From Microbacterium sp. AG238 (lineage in GTDB: Bacteria > Actinomycetota > Actinomycetes > Actinomycetales > Microbacteriaceae): DNA of 64,000 nucleotides. Where the stretch lies: contig NZ_RAQC01000002.1 of the NCBI RefSeq assembly GCF_003610405.1, positions 248,001-312,000 of the forward strand, read 5' to 3'. The notes under the pieces are model-generated. The model saw nothing but the letters and a program-made list of their open reading frames with translations. It searched no databases and had not been told where the DNA came from. Of this stretch, positions 46,413 to 54,766 are shown in pieces; the first letter of the stretch is position 1, and each line of letters begins with the position of its first letter. The position numbers were made by a program, and so were the translations under genes.

Positions 46413-47467
46413 ACGATTGGGCAGGACTGGCCTGGCTCGTCGTGCTGCTGGCCTTCAACGCGTTCTTCGTCGCGAGCGAGTTCGCCGTCATCTCCGCGCG
46501 CCGATCTCAGATCGAGCCGCTCGCCGACAAGGGATCGCGCTCGGCGAAGACCGCGCTGTGGGCGATGGAGCACGCGACGCTCATGCTCGCTACCTGCCAG
46601 CTGGGCATCACGATCTGCTCGCTGGTGATCCTCAACGTCTCCGAGCCGGCGATCCACCATCTGCTGGCCGTGCCGCTCGGGCTCACCGGGTGGGGCGAGG
46701 CAGTCGTCGACGTCGTCGCCTTCGCAGTGGCGCTCATCGTCGTGTCGTACCTGCATGTCGTGTTCGGCGAGATGGTTCCGAAGAACCTGGCGTTCTCGCT
46801 GCCCGACCGGGCGGTGCTGCTGCTGGCGACACCGCTGCGCTGGGTGTCTCGGCTCTTCTACCCGATCATCGTCGCCCTGAACTGGATCGCCAATCACGCG
46901 GTGCGCCTGTTCCGGGTCGAGCCGAAGGACGAGGCGACGTCGACCTACACGCTCGACGAGGTCGCCACCATCGTCGCGACCTCTCGCATCGAGGGCGTGC
47001 TCGACGATGCGTCGGGAACGGTCGCCGCGGTCGTGGAGTTCACAGACAAGAAAGCCGCCGACGTCGCCGTGCCGCTGAGCGAACTGGTGACACTGCCCGA
47101 GACGGCCACGCCAGAAGACGTCGAGCGCGCCGTGGCGCGGCACGGCTTCTCGCGCTACGTCATCGTGGACGACGCCGACCAGCCGGTCGGGTACGTGCAT
47201 CTGAAGGACGTGCTGCGCGAGGCGGAGGATGCCGACGGCGTGGCCTCACGGCCGATCAAGTCGAAGCGCATCCACCTGATGGTGCCCGTCGCCGAGACGA
47301 CCGATCTCGAGGATGCGCTCGCCCTGATGCGGCGGTCGAGTCGTCACCTCGCTCAGGTGCGGGATGCCGAGGGTCGGACGACCGCGGTGCTCTTCCTCGA
47401 GGACATCATCGAGGAGCTCATCGGCGAGGTGCACGACGCCACGCGCCGCGCACCTCGCTGGGCCTGA
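46409..47467 (+). CDS. CNNM/CorC family membrane protein lacking the CorC_HlyC domain
   Basis: A 352-residue paralogue of the upstream protein. The CNNM domain (about 1-190; VPKNLAFSLPDRAVLL) is followed by a CBS pair (about 205-335; HGFSRYVIVDDADQPVGYVHLKDVL and DIIEELIGEV). It then stops, without the C-terminal CorC_HlyC domain present in its partner. The ATG overlaps the upstream stop (ATGA). Adjacent long and short CNNM genes are a repeated pattern in actinobacteria, suggesting a heterodimeric transporter (inference). Confidence 0.88.
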   Translation: MNDWAGLAWLVVLLAFNAFFVASEFAVISARRSQIEPLADKGSRSAKTALWAMEHATLMLATCQLGITICSLVILNVSEPAIHHLLAVPLGLTGWGEAVVDVVAFAVALIVVSYLHVVFGEMVPKNLAFSLPDRAVLLLATPLRWVSRLFYPIIVALNWIANHAVRLFRVEPKDEATSTYTLDEVATIVATSRIEGVLDDASGTVAAVVEFTDKKAADVAVPLSELVTLPETATPEDVERAVARHGFSRYVIVDDADQPVGYVHLKDVLREAEDADGVASRPIKSKRIHLMVPVAETTDLEDALALMRRSSRHLAQVRDAEGRTTAVLFLEDIIEELIGEVHDATRRAPRWA

Positions 47468-47506
47468 GCGAGCCCGGCCCGGAAGGGGCGAGGTGGGGAC
47501 GCCGGT

Positions 47507-48574
47507 TCAGCGACGCCGCGCGCGGACGTACTGCGGCGGCCAGATCTCGGCGTCCTCGCCCAGCTCGTCGGCCGCGCGGAGCCCGAAATGCGGGTCGCGC
47601 AGCCACTCGCGGCCGGCCATGATCGCGTCGGCGGCGCCCGCGACGAGGATGTCCTCGGCCTGGGCACCGGTCGTGATCTCGCCGACGGCGCTGACGGGCA
47701 GGCCGGTCGTCGTGCGGATCTCGCGTGCGAAGGGCACCTGGTAGCCGGGACCAGTGGTGATGCGCTGGTGTGCGACGAGCCCGCCGCTCGAGACGTCGAT
47801 GAGGTCGGCGCCGCGCTCGTGCGCCCATGTCGAGACCGTCGACGTGTCGGCGACATCCCAACCGCCCTCGGCCCAGTCCGTCGCCGAGAAGCGCACGAAC
47901 AGCGGGGCGTCCGGTGCGGCGGCGCGAACCGCCTCGAGGATGCGCAGCAGGAGCCGCGCGCGGTTCTCGAGCGAGCCGCCGTACTCGTCGGTGCGCTGGT
48001 TCGACAACGGCGACAGGAACTCGTGCAGCAGGTAGCCGTGCGCGGCGTGGATCTCGAGCACGTCGAAACCCGCCTCGAGTGAACGGCGCGCCCCGTCGGC
48101 GAATGCGGTCACGAGCGCGTCGATCTCGGCAAGATCGAGCTCGTCGGGCCGGGCGTAGCCGTCGAAGGCCACGGCGGAGGGGGCGAGCGTCTGCCAGCCG
48201 CCGTCGGTCGCCGGCACGGTCCCGCGCTCGGCGGCGAACGGCGAATAAGTCGATGCCTTGCGGCCCGCATGCGCGAGCTGGATCGCGGCCACCGCACCCC
48301 GGTCGTGGATCGCGGTCACGATCGGACGCCAGGCGTCGCGCTGCGCGTCGTTCCAGATGCCGGTGTCTTCGGGCGTGATGCGACCTTCCGGCACGACCGC
48401 GGTCGCCTCGGCCATGACGAGTCCGGCGCCGCCCGAGGCGAACTGCGCGAGGTGGACGTGATGCCAGTCGTTCGGGATGCCGTCCTGGGCCGTGTACTGG
48501 CACATGGGGGCGACCCAGAGGCGGTTGCGCACCTCGACGGTTCGGATGGTCAGGGGGCTGAACAGCTGGCTCAC
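47507..48574 (-). CDS. NADH:flavin oxidoreductase / Old Yellow Enzyme, YqjM-like
   Basis: A 355-residue FMN-dependent ene-reductase that reduces activated C=C bonds with NAD(P)H. Visible family features are LFSPLTIRTVEVRNRLWVAPMCQY at the N-terminus, with the Cys of YqjM-like enzymes. IQLAHAGRKAST follows, then the catalytic His stretch IHAAHGYLLHEFLSPLSNQR and the FMN-phosphate loop near VSAVGEITTGAQAEDIL. The GTG start (MSQLFSPL) has AAGGAG 6 nt upstream. It is transcribed alone, divergent from nnrD, and may be a xenobiotic or thiol-stress reductase. Physiological substrate unknown. Confidence 0.92.
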   Translation of the reverse strand: MSQLFSPLTIRTVEVRNRLWVAPMCQYTAQDGIPNDWHHVHLAQFASGGAGLVMAEATAVVPEGRITPEDTGIWNDAQRDAWRPIVTAIHDRGAVAAIQLAHAGRKASTYSPFAAERGTVPATDGGWQTLAPSAVAFDGYARPDELDLAEIDALVTAFADGARRSLEAGFDVLEIHAAHGYLLHEFLSPLSNQRTDEYGGSLENRARLLLRILEAVRAAAPDAPLFVRFSATDWAEGGWDVADTSTVSTWAHERGADLIDVSSGGLVAHQRITTGPGYQVPFAREIRTTTGLPVSAVGEITTGAQAEDILVAGAADAIMAGREWLRDPHFGLRAADELGEDAEIWPPQYVRARRR

Positions 48575-48597
48575 GCCGGGCTCCTTCGGGGCGCCGA

Positions 48598-48603
48598 TAG
48601 GGT
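48598..48603 (+). promoter_or_regulatory. Leaderless -10 element (nnrD)
   Basis: TAGGGT, with 6 nt to the ATG at 48610. Confidence 0.55.
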
Positions 48604-48609
48604 GGCGCC

Positions 48610-49461
48610 ATGGTCGAGATCCACGAATGGGATGCGCGCGACACGGCCGCGCTCCTGCGCAAGCCAACTGCCGACGACCACAAGTATTCCCGTGGGGTCC
48701 TCGGTGTGCGAACCGGGTCGCAGGAGTATCCGGGAGCCGCCGTGCTCGGCGTCGAGGCCGCGTGGCGGACCGGCGTCGGCATGGTGCGTTACCTCGGCCC
48801 CGAGCGTCCCGCCGATCTCGTGCTGCAGCGCAGGCCCGAGACCGTCACCGCGCCCGGACGCGTGCAGGCGTGGCTGATCGGATCAGGGACGGATGCCGCG
48901 ACCCGGCCCGCCGCCGAGACCGCCCGGCTGGGGGAGCTGCTGCAGGGCGACCTCCCCGTCGTCGTCGATGCGGGCGCTCTCGATCTGGTCGCCGGCGCCG
49001 CAGCACCGCTCGTGGTCACGCCGCACCAGAGCGAGCATGCACGACTGCGAGCCCTGCTCGGCCTCGACCATGCGGTACCGACATCGCTTGCCGACCGCAT
49101 CGCCGCGGCCCGCGAGACCGCCGCTGCGGCGGGGATCGCCGTGCTGCTGAAGGGCGCCGAGACCGTCGTCGCCGCGCCCGACGGCTGGAACACCGTCGTC
49201 CGTGCCGGAACCGGGTGGCTCGCCACCGCGGGCACGGGCGACGTGCTCGGCGGCATCCTGGGTGCGGTCGTGGCGGCCCGGGGTGCTCAGCACGACCTGG
49301 ATGCAGCGGCCCTGGCGCCGCTGGCCGCCGCCGCGGCGTTCATCCACGGGCACGCCGGTCGCACCGCAGGGCCTGGTCCGATCACGGCGTTGGATGTCGC
49401 CGAGGCCGTGCCCGCCGTGGTCGACATGCTGCTCTCGGGCCGTGACCCGGGCGGCCGCTGA
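48610..49461 (+). CDS. nnrD: ADP-dependent NAD(P)H-hydrate dehydratase
   Basis: A 283-residue ribokinase-fold repair enzyme that converts damaged hydrated NAD(P)H (NADHX) back to NAD(P)H using ADP. Motifs are DDHKYSRGVLGVRTGSQEYPGAA near residues 22-44, VLLKGAETVVAAPDG, and the anion-hole/catalytic GTGWLATAGTGDVLGGILGA. The protein is the C-terminal YjeF_C half only. The epimerase domain (NnrE) is not fused, so epimerisation must be done by another gene. Start ATG is supported by the -10 hexamer 6 nt before it. Confidence 0.93.
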   Translation: MVEIHEWDARDTAALLRKPTADDHKYSRGVLGVRTGSQEYPGAAVLGVEAAWRTGVGMVRYLGPERPADLVLQRRPETVTAPGRVQAWLIGSGTDAATRPAAETARLGELLQGDLPVVVDAGALDLVAGAAAPLVVTPHQSEHARLRALLGLDHAVPTSLADRIAAARETAAAAGIAVLLKGAETVVAAPDGWNTVVRAGTGWLATAGTGDVLGGILGAVVAARGAQHDLDAAALAPLAAAAAFIHGHAGRTAGPGPITALDVAEAVPAVVDMLLSGRDPGGR

Positions 49462-49490
49462 CGTCCGGCGGCGCTGGAACGGGCTCACCG

Positions 49491-49496
49491 TAGGAT
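49491..49496 (+). promoter_or_regulatory. Leaderless -10 element (GT87-like gene)
   Basis: TAGGAT, with 6 nt to GTG 49503. An in-frame GTG at 49497 lies directly after the hexamer and is too close. Confidence 0.6.
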
Positions 49497-49502
49497 GTGA
49501 CG

Positions 49503-50708
49503 GTGTCGAGACGGGGAACGCTGTGGGTCGCGTTCGCGCTCGTCCATGTCGTCGTCGCGGCGCTCGGATTCGTCTTCCCGAACCAGCCGATGGGTGACGT
49601 CTACCTCGTCTACGAACCCTGGTCGCAGCGAGCGCTCGCCGGTGAGGGCATCGTGGGAGTCGACGAGGACTGGGTGTATCCGCAGCTCGCCCTCGTCCCG
49701 CTCGTGCTCGCCCACGGATTCGCCTGGATCGCGGGCTACACCGTCGGATGGGCTGTCTTCGTCTCGGCCCTGGATGCCGTGGCATTCGCCGTCCTCGTCG
49801 GGCGTGCCCGGTCGCGCGGCCGTGTGACGGCGGCGTGGTTCTGGCTCGCCGCGATCCTGCTCCTCGGGCCCGTGGGGCTCTACCGGCTCGACGCCGTCAC
49901 CGTCGCGCTCGCCGTGATGGGGTGCCTGTGGCTTCGCGGACGGCCCTGGCTCGCCGGCATCCTGCTGGCGGTCGCGACCTGGATCAAGGTGTGGCCGGCG
50001 GCGATCATCGCGGCCGCCGTCATCGCACTCCGGCGCCGATGGGCGCTGGTCGGCGCGGGCCTCGTCGTCTCTGCCGTCACGCTCGCCGTCGTCGTGGGCG
50101 CAGGGGGTCTCGATCACGCTCTCGGGTTCATCGGCGATCAGACCGGGCGCGGACTGCAGGTCGAGGCTCCCGTGAGCATGTTCTACCTCTGGGGTCAGAT
50201 GCTCGGGCTCCCGGGCTTCTTCGTCTACTACTCGACGGAGATCCTCACGTTCCAGGTGACCGGCACCGAGATCGATCCCGTCATCGCGGCGATGACTCCG
50301 ATCCTCATGCTCGGAGTCGGCGCCGTGGCGGTCGTCGCCGCTCTCAAGGTGCGCCGCGGTGCCGCGGTGCGGGACCTTCTGCCGGTCGCGGCGCTCGCGA
50401 TCGTCGCCGTGTTCATCGTGCTCAACAAGGTCGGGTCGCCCCAGTATCTGTGCTGGCTCGTTCCGCCGGTCGTGCTCGGGCTGGTCGTCGCACGCCGCGA
50501 TTGGGCGCGTCCCGCGGTCCTCGTGCTCGTGCTGAGCGCTCTCACCCAGCTCGTCTATCCGGTGTTCTACGGCGAGGTCCTGACGGCGCACCCGCTGGGC
50601 GTCGGCATCCTCACCGCTCGCAACGCCCTGCTCGTCGTCCTCGGTGTCTGGATGGTGGTCCGCCTCGTCCGGGTGCCGGTTCGGACGCCGTCATCCATCC
50701 CCGTCTGA
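49503..50708 (+). CDS. Multi-pass membrane protein, GT-C type (GT87/DUF2029-like mannosyltransferase)
   Basis: A 401-residue protein with about ten hydrophobic segments. An early extracytoplasmic loop carries acidic residues (MGDVYLVYEPWSQRAL; D at about residue 32), the place where GT-C enzymes bind metal and polyprenyl-sugar donor. Later segments include AVATWIKVWPAAIIAAAVIAL, a WxKxWP signature common in GT87 mannosyltransferases. It probably adds mannose from polyprenyl-phosphomannose to lipoglycan, but the acceptor is unknown. Start GTG is set by the -10 hexamer spacing. Confidence 0.8.
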   Translation: MSRRGTLWVAFALVHVVVAALGFVFPNQPMGDVYLVYEPWSQRALAGEGIVGVDEDWVYPQLALVPLVLAHGFAWIAGYTVGWAVFVSALDAVAFAVLVGRARSRGRVTAAWFWLAAILLLGPVGLYRLDAVTVALAVMGCLWLRGRPWLAGILLAVATWIKVWPAAIIAAAVIALRRRWALVGAGLVVSAVTLAVVVGAGGLDHALGFIGDQTGRGLQVEAPVSMFYLWGQMLGLPGFFVYYSTEILTFQVTGTEIDPVIAAMTPILMLGVGAVAVVAALKVRRGAAVRDLLPVAALAIVAVFIVLNKVGSPQYLCWLVPPVVLGLVVARRDWARPAVLVLVLSALTQLVYPVFYGEVLTAHPLGVGILTARNALLVVLGVWMVVRLVRVPVRTPSSIPV

Positions 50709-50721
50709 TCCGGAGGTCACC

Positions 50722-51063
50722 ATGCTCATCGCCTTCTCCGTCGCCCCCAGCGGCACCGGCCGCGCCGACGGCTCCGTGCACGACGCCGTCGCTGCAGCGG
50801 TCGCCGTCGTGCGGGCATCCGGCCTGCCGCACCGCACCACCTCGATGTTCACCGAGGTCGAGGGGGAGTGGGACGAGGTGATGGATGTCGTCAAGCGGGC
50901 GACCGAGGCGGTGCTGCCGTTCGGCTCGCGTGTCTCGCTCGTGCTGAAGGCCGACATCCGCCCGGGATTCAGCGGCGAACTCGACGGCAAGGTCGAGCGC
51001 CTCGAGAGCGCGCTCGAATCGATTCGACATGACGGGGAGGCCGGGGCTACGCTCCCGGAGTGA
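50722..51063 (+). CDS. MTH1187/YkoF-type thiamine-binding protein
   Basis: A 113-residue ferredoxin-like protein of the MTH1187 (DUF77) family, starting MLIAFSVAPSGTGRADGSVHDAVAAAV. RTTSMFTEVEGEWDEVMDVVKRATEAV follows in the middle. Members bind thiamine or related pyrimidines in the cytosol; precise role unclear. GGAGG lies 6 nt before the ATG, which excludes the longer frame upstream. Its stop overlaps the start of the next MFS gene (GTGA). Confidence 0.85.
   Translation: MLIAFSVAPSGTGRADGSVHDAVAAAVAVVRASGLPHRTTSMFTEVEGEWDEVMDVVKRATEAVLPFGSRVSLVLKADIRPGFSGELDGKVERLESALESIRHDGEAGATLPE
51048..51053 (+). promoter_or_regulatory. Leaderless -10 element (MFS gene), inside the thiamine-binding gene
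   Basis: TACGCT, with 6 nt to GTG 51060. It lies in the last codons of the upstream gene, so the transporter may be expressed alone as well as by coupling. Confidence 0.5.
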
Positions 51064-52316
51064 CGACGCCCGACCTCTCCCGCCCGACGGCCCGCCGGGC
51101 TCTGCTCTCGCTCGCGATCGGCAGCTTCGGCATCGGGATGACGGAGTTCGTCGTCATGGGCCTCCTGCCCGAGATCGCCGGCGAGCTGCTGCCCTCCGTC
51201 TACGCGAGCGATCCGGAAGCGGCGATCGCGCAGGCGGGGTGGCTCATCACCCTCTACGCCGCCGGTGTCGTCGTCGGCGCGCCGACGATCGCGGGAATCG
51301 TGGCGAAGTATCCCCGGCACCGGGTCATGGTCTTCCTCGCGCTCGCCCTGACCCTCGGCAACGCGCTGACGCTCATCCTGCCGACTTTCGAGCTCGTCGC
51401 GGCATCCCGGTTCCTCGCGGCGCTGCCGCACGGGGCCTACTTCGGCATCGGCGCCCTGGTCGCCGCCGACGTCCTGGGTCCGGGCAAGCGCGCGCAAGGT
51501 GTGGCGTTCGTGCTCACCGGCCTCACGATCGCCAACGTCGTGGGTGTTCCGCTCGGCACGTTCCTCGGTCAGCAGTTCGGATGGCGAGCGGCGTTCCTCG
51601 TCGTCGCGGCGATCTTCGCGATCGCGACGGTGGCCATCGCCCTGACGGTCCCGCACCACGCGGGGGAGCCGTCGCGAACCCTGCGCGCCGAACTGCGGGT
51701 CTTCGGCATCGGCCAGGTGTGGTTCGCCCTCGGGATCGGCGCCATCGGCTTCGGGGGATTCTTCGCGGTGTACAGCTACGTCGCGACCCTCGTCACCGAG
51801 GCGGCCGGCTCGCCGCAGTGGGCGGTGCCGATCGTGTTCGTCGTGGCCGGGGTCGGCATGACGATCGGAAACCTCGTCGGCGGCAGGTTCGCCGATCGTG
51901 ACCTGCGGCGCAGCCTCCTGGGCGGCCTGCTCGCCCTCGCCGTCGTCCAGTCGCTCCTCGCGCTCACGGCGGGCTGGATCGTGGCCGTAGGCCTCTTCGT
52001 CTTCCTCGTCGGGTTCTTCTCCTCGGCGCTGAGCCCGACCATCCAGACGCGGCTGATGGATGTCGCGGGCGACAACCAGTCGATCGCGGCGGCGCTGAAC
52101 CACTCGGCCCTGAACATGGGCAACGCGCTCGGCGCGGCGCTCGGAGGCGCCGTCATCGCCGCGGGACTCGGATACGTGGCACCCGTGTGGGTGGGTGTCG
52201 TCCTGGCGCTCGCCGGGCTCGGAGTCGCGTGCGCGAGCTTCGTCGTCGAGGCCCGTGCCCGGCGCCGCACGTCGCCGCAGGTCGAGCGGTCCGGCACGCC
52301 CGCGCCTCCGCGCTGA
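51060..52316 (+). CDS. MFS transporter, DHA1 family (AraJ/Cmx-like)
   Basis: A 418-residue 12-helix major facilitator. The N-terminal signature ALLSLAIGSFGIGMTEFVVMGLLPEIA and LITLYAAGVVVGAP in helix 2, followed by motif A-like sequence near residue 85, place it in the AraJ/YdhP/Cmx drug-efflux group. The substrate is not predictable. The short Arg/Pro-rich tail is cytoplasmic. The gene overlaps the thiamine-binding gene by 4 bp and converges on metX with 4 bp between. Confidence 0.9.
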   Translation: MTTPDLSRPTARRALLSLAIGSFGIGMTEFVVMGLLPEIAGELLPSVYASDPEAAIAQAGWLITLYAAGVVVGAPTIAGIVAKYPRHRVMVFLALALTLGNALTLILPTFELVAASRFLAALPHGAYFGIGALVAADVLGPGKRAQGVAFVLTGLTIANVVGVPLGTFLGQQFGWRAAFLVVAAIFAIATVAIALTVPHHAGEPSRTLRAELRVFGIGQVWFALGIGAIGFGGFFAVYSYVATLVTEAAGSPQWAVPIVFVVAGVGMTIGNLVGGRFADRDLRRSLLGGLLALAVVQSLLALTAGWIVAVGLFVFLVGFFSSALSPTIQTRLMDVAGDNQSIAAALNHSALNMGNALGAALGGAVIAAGLGYVAPVWVGVVLALAGLGVACASFVVEARARRRTSPQVERSGTPAPPR

Positions 52317-52320
52317 GGCG

Positions 52321-53532
52321 TCAGCCCTCGAGCAGCCGTCGCAGGTGAGCGCCGACGGTCGGCGTCTCGATGAGGAAGGCGTCGTGCCCGAAATCACTCG
52401 AGATCACCACCGCCGCGTCGTCGATCGTCGATCGGATGCCGCGTGCGATGCGATGCTGCCCCTCGACCGGGAACAGTCGATCGGAATCGATGCCGAGCAC
52501 GAGCGTGCGCGCCGTCACGCGTGACAGAGCGTCGTCGACGCCGCCGCGGTCTCGGCCGACGTCGTGTGAGTTCATCGCCTCGACGAGGGTGATGTAGCTG
52601 TTGGCGTCGAAGCGTCGCGTGAACTTGTTGCCGTGGAAGTCGAGGTAGCTCTCCACCGCGAAGCGCCCGCCCAGACCCAGGGGGCTCTTGCCCGACTGCC
52701 AGGTGCGCTGGAAGCGCAGGTTCAGCTCGGTCGGACTGCGGTAGTTCAGCAGCGCCATCCGGCGCGCGAGCGCGAGGCCGCGGTGCGGGCCGTCGCCGTC
52801 GGCCGCGTCGTAGTACTCGCCGTCCTGGAACCGGGGGTCGATGCGGATGGCTTCGAGCTGGACCGAGTTCAGTGCGATCTGGTCGGCGGTGTTGACGGGC
52901 GGCGCGGCAAGGATCGCGAGTCGGTCCAGGCGGTCGGGGTGACCGACGCCCCACTCGAGCGCGTGCATTCCGCCCATCGATCCGCCGACGACCGCCGCCC
53001 ACACCTCGATTCCGAGGGCGTCGGCCAGCCGCACCTGCGCGGCGACCTGATCGCGGATCGTGAGGTAGGGGAACCTCGCCGCCCATTCGTAGCCGTCGGA
53101 CGAGATCGAGGAGGGGCCCGTCGAGCCCTGGCAGCCGCCCAGCATGTTCGGGGCGACGACGAACCAGCGATCGGTGTCGATCGCCAGGCCGGGACCGACG
53201 ATGTCCTCCCACCAGCCGGCCGTCGGGTGCCCGGGACCCGCGTCGCCGCGCAGATGGCTGTCGCCGGTGAGGGCGTGGAGCACGAGCACGGCGTTGTCGC
53301 GCTCGGGAGACAGCTCGCCCCAGGTCTCGTAGGCGAGGCGGAAGCTCGGCAGCTGCTCGCCGCTCTCGGTGATGAGCGGACCGAAGGCGCCGAAGCTCCG
53401 GTGTCCGACAGGGTCGCCGTCGCGCCACGCGCCCGTGGCGGGCGGCCGTCCGCGCAACAGGCGCGCATCGGCCTCCGTGATCGGCGCGCTCGGCACCGTG
53501 TCTTCGGAGGTCTGCCAGTCCATGTCGGCCAT
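52321..53532 (-). CDS. metX: Homoserine O-acetyltransferase
   Basis: A 403-residue alpha/beta hydrolase that acetylates homoserine, the first dedicated step of methionine synthesis. The nucleophile is in VVGGSMGGMHALEWGV. PNMLGGCQGSTGP and the late Asp and His (LFPVEGQHRIARGI; DFGHDAFLIE) complete the triad. Two ATGs nine bases apart could start translation. The first is given, but the GGGAG ribosome site is better spaced for the second (53523, MDWQTSED). metY, the next enzyme, is 2.3 kb away rather than adjacent. Confidence 0.96.
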   Translation of the reverse strand: MADMDWQTSEDTVPSAPITEADARLLRGRPPATGAWRDGDPVGHRSFGAFGPLITESGEQLPSFRLAYETWGELSPERDNAVLVLHALTGDSHLRGDAGPGHPTAGWWEDIVGPGLAIDTDRWFVVAPNMLGGCQGSTGPSSISSDGYEWAARFPYLTIRDQVAAQVRLADALGIEVWAAVVGGSMGGMHALEWGVGHPDRLDRLAILAAPPVNTADQIALNSVQLEAIRIDPRFQDGEYYDAADGDGPHRGLALARRMALLNYRSPTELNLRFQRTWQSGKSPLGLGGRFAVESYLDFHGNKFTRRFDANSYITLVEAMNSHDVGRDRGGVDDALSRVTARTLVLGIDSDRLFPVEGQHRIARGIRSTIDDAAVVISSDFGHDAFLIETPTVGAHLRRLLEG

Positions 53533-53569
53533 TCTCCCGGGTGAGGGCGCGCGCTGCTCGCGTGTTACG

Positions 53570-54586
53570 TCACGACCGGAGCGCTGATACCTCGTAGGTC
53601 GCGCCGTGCTGGCCCGCGAGCGCGACCGGCATCCCGTCGACGGTCTGGATGAAACTCCCCGTGGCGTCGACGCCCTGCGGCATCCGCCCGTCGATCTCCG
53701 GCAGGGTGCCGGCGGTCTCGTTCGAGATCCAGACGACCCGGCGGTTCACCCTCGCCCCGAGAGTGCTCACGAGGTCGGCGAAGCGGCGACGCTCGGCAGC
53801 GTCGAGGTACAGGAGCACAGCGCTGTGGAACACCACGAGCGTCGCGTCGGGAGGGCTCTCAGCGGCGACCTCGGGGAGACGGTCGAGGATGTCGCCGGGG
53901 ACGATGCGCGGCGGGTCGGACCGAGCCACGTCGACAGCGGCGCGGTGGCGCTCGATGCGTTCGTCGTGCACGGGACCGGGCCAGATGAGGGTCTCGAGCC
54001 AGGCGACGGCGTCGGCGTCGCCCACGTCGATCGGGGCGAGGTCGATGCCGGCCCGCCAGACGATGTCGGGGATGGTCTCGGGGATGGCACCGGGGTCGTC
54101 GACGCGGCAGCGCAGCATGGGGAGCGCGGCGGCATCCGGTCGCTCGGGGACGATCGTCCGAAGCGGACCTTCCTCGGATGACGAGTACTCGTACGCGTAC
54201 CGGTCGGGGTAGAGGCAGAGGCCCGCGGCGGTGCCGGTCTCGAGCAGGGCGATCGGACCCTCGATGTGCGAGAGGGGCGGTAGGAGCGTGGCGCAGCGAC
54301 CGACCTCGTTCGTCTGCGTACGGCGCTCCGCGGTGATGGCCGCCACGCGATCCCACTCCGTGAGCAGCCTGTCTCGCCAGACGGCGAACGGTTCGAGCCC
54401 GCACCCGGCCCAGCGCGCGGCGGCGAAGACGAGGTTCGGCTGGCCACGACGTTCGCCGAGTCGCGAGATCCGCTCGGTCAGCTCGTCGTCGCCGGCGATC
54501 CCCTCGGCCCATTCGGCATAGGTGGGCGAGCTGCCCCGGGCCCAGTCGGCGAAGGCATGGTAGCGACGGGAGGTGTCTGCGTCCAT
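53570..54586 (-). CDS. DUF2332 domain-containing protein
   Basis: A 338-residue protein of the DUF2332 family, starting MDADTSRRYHAFADWARGSSPTYAEWAEGIAGDDEL. Later family segments include GRCATLLPPLSHIEGPIALLETGTAAGLCLYPDRYAY and, after a middle region, DATLVVFHSAVLLYLDAAERRRFADLV. The GTAAGL stretch and context suggest a methyltransferase-like fold, but no activity is known. The start ATG is set by a -10 hexamer 6 nt upstream. A much longer open frame upstream on this strand covers terC in the opposite sense and is not a gene. It lies between metX and terC. Confidence 0.85.
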   Translation of the reverse strand: MDADTSRRYHAFADWARGSSPTYAEWAEGIAGDDELTERISRLGERRGQPNLVFAAARWAGCGLEPFAVWRDRLLTEWDRVAAITAERRTQTNEVGRCATLLPPLSHIEGPIALLETGTAAGLCLYPDRYAYEYSSSEEGPLRTIVPERPDAAALPMLRCRVDDPGAIPETIPDIVWRAGIDLAPIDVGDADAVAWLETLIWPGPVHDERIERHRAAVDVARSDPPRIVPGDILDRLPEVAAESPPDATLVVFHSAVLLYLDAAERRRFADLVSTLGARVNRRVVWISNETAGTLPEIDGRMPQGVDATGSFIQTVDGMPVALAGQHGATYEVSALRS

Positions 54587-54592
54587 CGCTTC

Positions 54593-54598
54593 AGCGTA
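54593..54598 (-). promoter_or_regulatory. Leaderless -10 element (DUF2332 gene)
   Basis: TACGCT on the minus strand, 6 nt before the ATG at 54586. Confidence 0.6.
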
Positions 54599-54625
54599 GA
54601 TGCGCTGAGCGTCACCATCGTCGCG

Positions 54626-54631
54626 TAAGAT
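54626..54631 (+). promoter_or_regulatory. -10 element of the terC riboswitch transcript
   Basis: TAAGAT, with transcription expected near 54637, at the edge of the riboswitch P1 stem. Confidence 0.55.
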
Positions 54632-54634
54632 ACC

Positions 54635-54742
54635 GCGAAGCAAGGGGAGTACTTCCACCTGCGGCGCTCTCGTCATTACGGATCCGACGTCGGATCCCGG
54701 GACGCCGGTCCCTGCGGGGATGAAGGAGACCTGGCCGTTCGC
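54635..54742 (+). ncRNA. yybP-ykoY manganese riboswitch upstream of terC
   Basis: The sequence carries the yybP-ykoY hallmarks in order: AAGGGGAGTACTT (from 54642), CGGCGCTCTCGTCATTACG (54662-54680), a GGATCC...GGATCC stem, CCCGGGACGCCGG, and GAAGGAGACCTGG (54722-54734). Outer bases GCGAA (54635) and TTCGC (to 54742) close P1. Established members bind Mn2+ and turn on manganese-homeostasis genes, including TerC-type proteins. The ribosome site and start of terC lie 12-25 nt after it, so translational control is possible. Confidence 0.88.
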
Positions 54743-54766
54743 TACTGTCGACCCCTTGGAGCCTTC

